DNA of 15,825 bases from RGIG7332 sp045589235 (lineage in GTDB: Bacteria; Bacillota; Clostridia; Oscillospirales; JAAYXM01). The notes beneath the pieces are model-generated. The model ran no database searches, was not told the DNA's origin, and worked only from the letters and a program-made list of their open reading frames with translations. The DNA lies in NCBI GenBank assembly GCA_045589235.1, contig JAZNOR010000089.1, forward strand, positions 1-15,825, in the 5' to 3' direction. Shown here piece by piece: positions 13,169 to 15,825 of the stretch (within the stretch, counting starts at the first letter, position 1; the number at the start of each line of letters is the position of its first letter). Made by a program: the position numbers and the translations under genes.

Positions 13169-14359
13169 ATGACTTACAACAAGAAAAGTATTGAAGACAT
13201 TTCAGTTTCCGGCAAGAAAGTTTTAGTTCGTTGTGACTTTAACGTTCCGCAGGACGACAACGGCAATATCACATCAGATAAGCGTATCGTTGCGTCTTTA
13301 CCGACTATCGAGTATTTGCTCAAGAATAACGCTGCAGTTATTTTATGCTCACACCTTGGCCGTCCGAAGGGCGAATTCAATATGAAATTCTCTCTCGCGC
13401 CTGTTGCTGCTCGCCTTGCTGAACTTCTCGGCGTTAAGGTAGAGATGGCAAAGGATGTTGTCGGAGAGGATGCTAAGGCTAAAGCTCAAGCTTTAAAACC
13501 GGGTGAGGTTTTACTTTTAGAGAATGTTCGCTTCCACAAGGAAGAGGAGAAGAACGATGCAGGTTATGCTAAGGAATTAGCTTCAATGGCAGAGCTTTAC
13601 GTTAACGATGCATTCGGCACTTCACATCGTGCGCATGCTTCAACTGCAGGTGTTGCTGATTATTTACCGGCAGTTTGCGGTTACCTTATCAAGAAGGAAA
13701 TCGGCATTATGGGCGAAGCTCTTGAGAGCCCGAAGCGCCCGTTTGTTGCAATCCTTGGTGGTTCTAAGGTTTCAGATAAAATCGGCGTTATCAACAACCT
13801 CCTCGAGAAGGTTGATACATTAATTATCGGTGGCGGTATGGCTTACACCTTTGCTAAGGCTCAGGGCGGCAAGATCGGTAATTCTCTTTGCGAGGATGAC
13901 AAGCTCGATTATGCACTTGAGATGATTAAAAAAGCTGAGGCTAAGGGTGTTAACCTCTTAATCCCGACTGATACAGTTATCGCTGACAAGTTTGCTGCAG
14001 ATGCTGCAAGTGATGTTGTTGCAACAAACGATATTCCGGACGGTTGGATGGGTCTTGATATCGGTCCGAAGACAGTTGAAACATTTGCAAATGCAGTTAA
14101 GAATGCAGGCACAGTTATTTGGAACGGTCCGATGGGCGTGTTTGAGTTTGAGCGTTTTGCTGAAGGCACAAAGGCTGTTGCAGCTGCAATCGCAGAGAGT
14201 GGCTCAATCAGCATTATCGGTGGTGGCGACAGTGCTTCTGCTGTTAAGAAGCTCGGCTTTGACAAGAAGATGACACACATTTCAACAGGTGGCGGCGCAT
14301 CACTCGAATTCCTTGAAGGTCTCGAACTTCCGGGTATTGCATGCCTCGAGAGCAAGTAA
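13169..14359 (+). CDS. pgk: Phosphoglycerate kinase
   Basis: This cytosolic glycolytic enzyme transfers the acyl phosphate of 1,3-bisphosphoglycerate to ADP. The protein has 396 residues, normal for bacterial PGK. The signature VLVRCDFNVPQ (18-28), the substrate-binding CSHLGRPKG (60-68) and NDAFGTSHRAHAS segments, AILGGSKVSDK, WNGPMGVFEFE, and the nucleotide-loop IGGGDSA (350-356) and ISTGGGASLEFLEG (C-terminal) are all intact. I start at ATG 13169, with AGGAG at 13156-13160 and 8-nt spacing. An in-frame GTG at 13160 overlaps that site and is unlikely. Codons are strongly biased, as expected for a highly expressed gene. tpiA follows after 38 nt. No gap gene precedes it, so glyceraldehyde-3-phosphate dehydrogenase must be encoded elsewhere. 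Confidence 0.98.
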   Translation: MTYNKKSIEDISVSGKKVLVRCDFNVPQDDNGNITSDKRIVASLPTIEYLLKNNAAVILCSHLGRPKGEFNMKFSLAPVAARLAELLGVKVEMAKDVVGEDAKAKAQALKPGEVLLLENVRFHKEEEKNDAGYAKELASMAELYVNDAFGTSHRAHASTAGVADYLPAVCGYLIKKEIGIMGEALESPKRPFVAILGGSKVSDKIGVINNLLEKVDTLIIGGGMAYTFAKAQGGKIGNSLCEDDKLDYALEMIKKAEAKGVNLLIPTDTVIADKFAADAASDVVATNDIPDGWMGLDIGPKTVETFANAVKNAGTVIWNGPMGVFEFERFAEGTKAVAAAIAESGSISIIGGGDSASAVKKLGFDKKMTHISTGGGASLEFLEGLELPGIACLESK

Positions 14360-14397
14360 GTTTATAAATCGTTTTTCATAATTTTAAGGAGCACAAA

Positions 14398-15168
14398 ATG
14401 AACAGAAAATATCGCAAAACAATTATTGCAGGCAACTGGAAGATGAACAAAACCCCTGCAGAAACAAAGGCACTTATCAGTGAATTAAAATCAAAAGTCG
14501 GAAAGCAGAAATGGTGTGACGTAGTCCTCTGCGTTCCGTTTGTAGATATTCCGGCAGCAGTACGCGCAGCGCGCGACGCAAAGATTGCAATCGCAGCTCA
14601 GAATATGCACTTTGAAAAATCCGGTGCATTTACCGGTGAAGTTTCAGCGGATATGTTAAAGGAGCTCGGCGTTAAGTATGTTGTTATCGGACACAGCGAG
14701 CGCCGCGAGTATTTTGCAGAAACAGATAAGACAGTTAATTTGAAAATCAAGGCAGCACTTGAAAATGGTATCCGTCCGATCGTTTGTGTTGGCGAAAGCT
14801 TAGAGCAGCGTGAGGCTGATGTTACTGCAGAGCACATTACAATGCAGGTTAAGCTCGCACTTGACGGTATCGAGGCAGACCAGCTTCGTAAAATCGTATT
14901 TGCATATGAGCCGATTTGGGCTATCGGCACAGGCAAGACTGCAACGGCTGAGCAAGCAAGTGAGGTTTGCGGTCTTATCCGTGCAGTAATCCGTGCAAAA
15001 TACGGTGCACGCGTTGCTCGCTCTGTTACAATTCAGTACGGCGGCTCGATGAACCCGAAAAATGCAGAAGAATTACTCGCTCAGCTCGATATCGACGGAG
15101 GACTCATTGGCGGTGCTTCATTAAAGGCTCACGATTTTGCGGCTATCATTGCTGCAGCAAATCAATAA
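14398..15168 (+). CDS. tpiA: Triosephosphate isomerase
   Basis: TIM interconverts dihydroxyacetone phosphate and glyceraldehyde 3-phosphate. The protein has 256 residues, normal length. The catalytic residues are all present: K15 in GNWKMN (12-17), H99 in GHSERR (98-103), and E171 in AYEPIWAIGTGKT (169-181), which leads into the mobile loop 6. The phosphate-binding YGGSM and IGGASL are near the C-terminus. The start is ATG with AAGGAG upstream. It is the second gene of the operon, 15 nt before gpmI. Confidence 0.98.
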   Translation: MNRKYRKTIIAGNWKMNKTPAETKALISELKSKVGKQKWCDVVLCVPFVDIPAAVRAARDAKIAIAAQNMHFEKSGAFTGEVSADMLKELGVKYVVIGHSERREYFAETDKTVNLKIKAALENGIRPIVCVGESLEQREADVTAEHITMQVKLALDGIEADQLRKIVFAYEPIWAIGTGKTATAEQASEVCGLIRAVIRAKYGARVARSVTIQYGGSMNPKNAEELLAQLDIDGGLIGGASLKAHDFAAIIAAANQ

Positions 15169-15183
15169 AAACGGAGAGATAAT

Positions 15184-15825
15184 ATGAAAACTCCTATTAC
15201 TTTAATTATTATGGACGGGTTTGGTATTGCTCCTGTCTCTGAAGGTAATGCAATCCGTGCAGCAGCTACACCGAATATCGATAAAATAATAAAAGAAAAT
15301 GCCAATTGCCGTCTCTCGGCTTCCGGCTTAGATGTTGGTCTGCCGGATGGTCAGATGGGTAACAGCGAGGTTGGCCATACAAATATAGGTGCCGGTCGCG
15401 TTGTTTTCCAGGAGCTTCCGAGAATTACAAAGTCTATTGCAGACGGTGATTTCTTTAAGAATGAAGCTCTCCTTAAGGCTGTAGAGAACTGCAAGAAGAA
15501 CGACAGTGCAATACATTTTATGGGTCTTATGTCAAACGGCGGTGTCCATAGTCATAACACTCATCTTTGGGGTCTTTTAGAGCTTGCAAAGCGTGAGGGA
15601 CTTTCAAAGGTATTCATTCACTGCTTTATGGATGGTCGTGACGTTTCTCCGACATCGGGTGCTGATTTTGTAGCAGAGGCTGTTGCAAAATGCAAGGAGC
15701 TCGGCGTTGGTGAAGTCGCTACAGTCGTCGGTCGTTACTATGCAATGGACCGTGACAATCGTTGGGACCGCGTCGAGCGTTCATATCTTGCACTCACCGA
15801 GGGCGAGGGCAAAAAGGTAGCAGAC
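15184..15825 (+). CDS. gpmI: 2,3-bisphosphoglycerate-independent phosphoglycerate mutase (3' end outside window)
   Basis: This manganese-dependent mutase interconverts 3- and 2-phosphoglycerate through a phosphoserine intermediate. The first 214 codons are present, of about 510 usual. IIMDGFGI (8-15) carries the first metal-binding Asp (D11). GQMGNSEVGHTNIGAGR (about 56-72) holds the catalytic Ser (S61). FMGLMSNGGVHSH and a later GRYYAMDRDNRWDR are the substrate-binding blocks. The start is ATG at 15184, with GGAG at 15173-15176 and 7-nt spacing. It is the third gene of the glycolytic operon; an eno gene may follow beyond the window, as in many Firmicutes. Confidence 0.97.
   Translation, partial: MKTPITLIIMDGFGIAPVSEGNAIRAAATPNIDKIIKENANCRLSASGLDVGLPDGQMGNSEVGHTNIGAGRVVFQELPRITKSIADGDFFKNEALLKAVENCKKNDSAIHFMGLMSNGGVHSHNTHLWGLLELAKREGLSKVFIHCFMDGRDVSPTSGADFVAEAVAKCKELGVGEVATVVGRYYAMDRDNRWDRVERSYLALTEGEGKKVAD

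Noticed and set aside
1..15825. Mobile elements, CRISPR arrays, phage genes, toxin-antitoxin or defence systems
   Set aside because: No transposase, integrase, direct-repeat array, attachment site or recognisable defence gene was found; every long ORF belongs to the housekeeping or envelope genes listed.

Overview
The window looks like chromosomal core DNA from a low-GC, Gram-positive anaerobe of the class Clostridia; I would not go below class. The evidence is the strong AGGAG-type ribosome binding sites, textbook sigma-A promoters (five of the six have a 17-bp spacer with a near-consensus -10), short convergent or co-directional operons, and families typical of Firmicutes: DegV/FakB, VanW family, two DUF975 membrane proteins, a lipoprotein-type ApbE with a NusG_II-domain partner, and a MetRS with zinc knuckle and C-terminal tRNA-binding domain. 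There is no sign of a phage, transposon, CRISPR array or integration site, and no gene-free stretch longer than about 180 bp.

Layout. (1) 1-2566, minus strand: a highly codon-biased GTP-type PEP carboxykinase (3' end outside the window) with its own promoter; rsmA/ksgA; and a tRNA-Met/tRNA-Glu pair with a strong promoter and an intrinsic terminator that abuts the rsmA ribosome binding site. (2) 2700-5372, plus strand: a tightly packed five-gene accessory cluster encoding a membrane-anchored protein with two Ig-like repeats, two half-length TauE/SafE permease subunits, an ApbE flavin-transferase lipoprotein, and a NusG_II-domain membrane protein. It ends at a bidirectional terminator. (3) 5399-8010, minus strand: VanW family protein followed by a DUF975 membrane protein. 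(4) 8194-10137, plus strand: metG, ending at a second bidirectional terminator. (5) 10157-11549, minus strand: a second DUF975 protein followed by trmO. (6) 11699-13080, plus strand: trmL and a DegV/FakB fatty-acid-binding protein. (7) 13169-15825, plus strand: glycolytic pgk-tpiA-gpmI, with gpmI cut by the window end.

How the genes fit together. Translation and RNA-modification functions are scattered through the window: rsmA, two tRNAs, metG, trmO and trmL. Central carbon metabolism lies at both ends, with PEP carboxykinase at one and lower glycolysis at the other. The only stretch that may hold under-described biology is 2700-5372. It probably makes an envelope-facing redox or flavinylation module with a split anion permease, but its flavinylated substrate is not in the window. 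No complete novel system can be claimed from this sequence alone.
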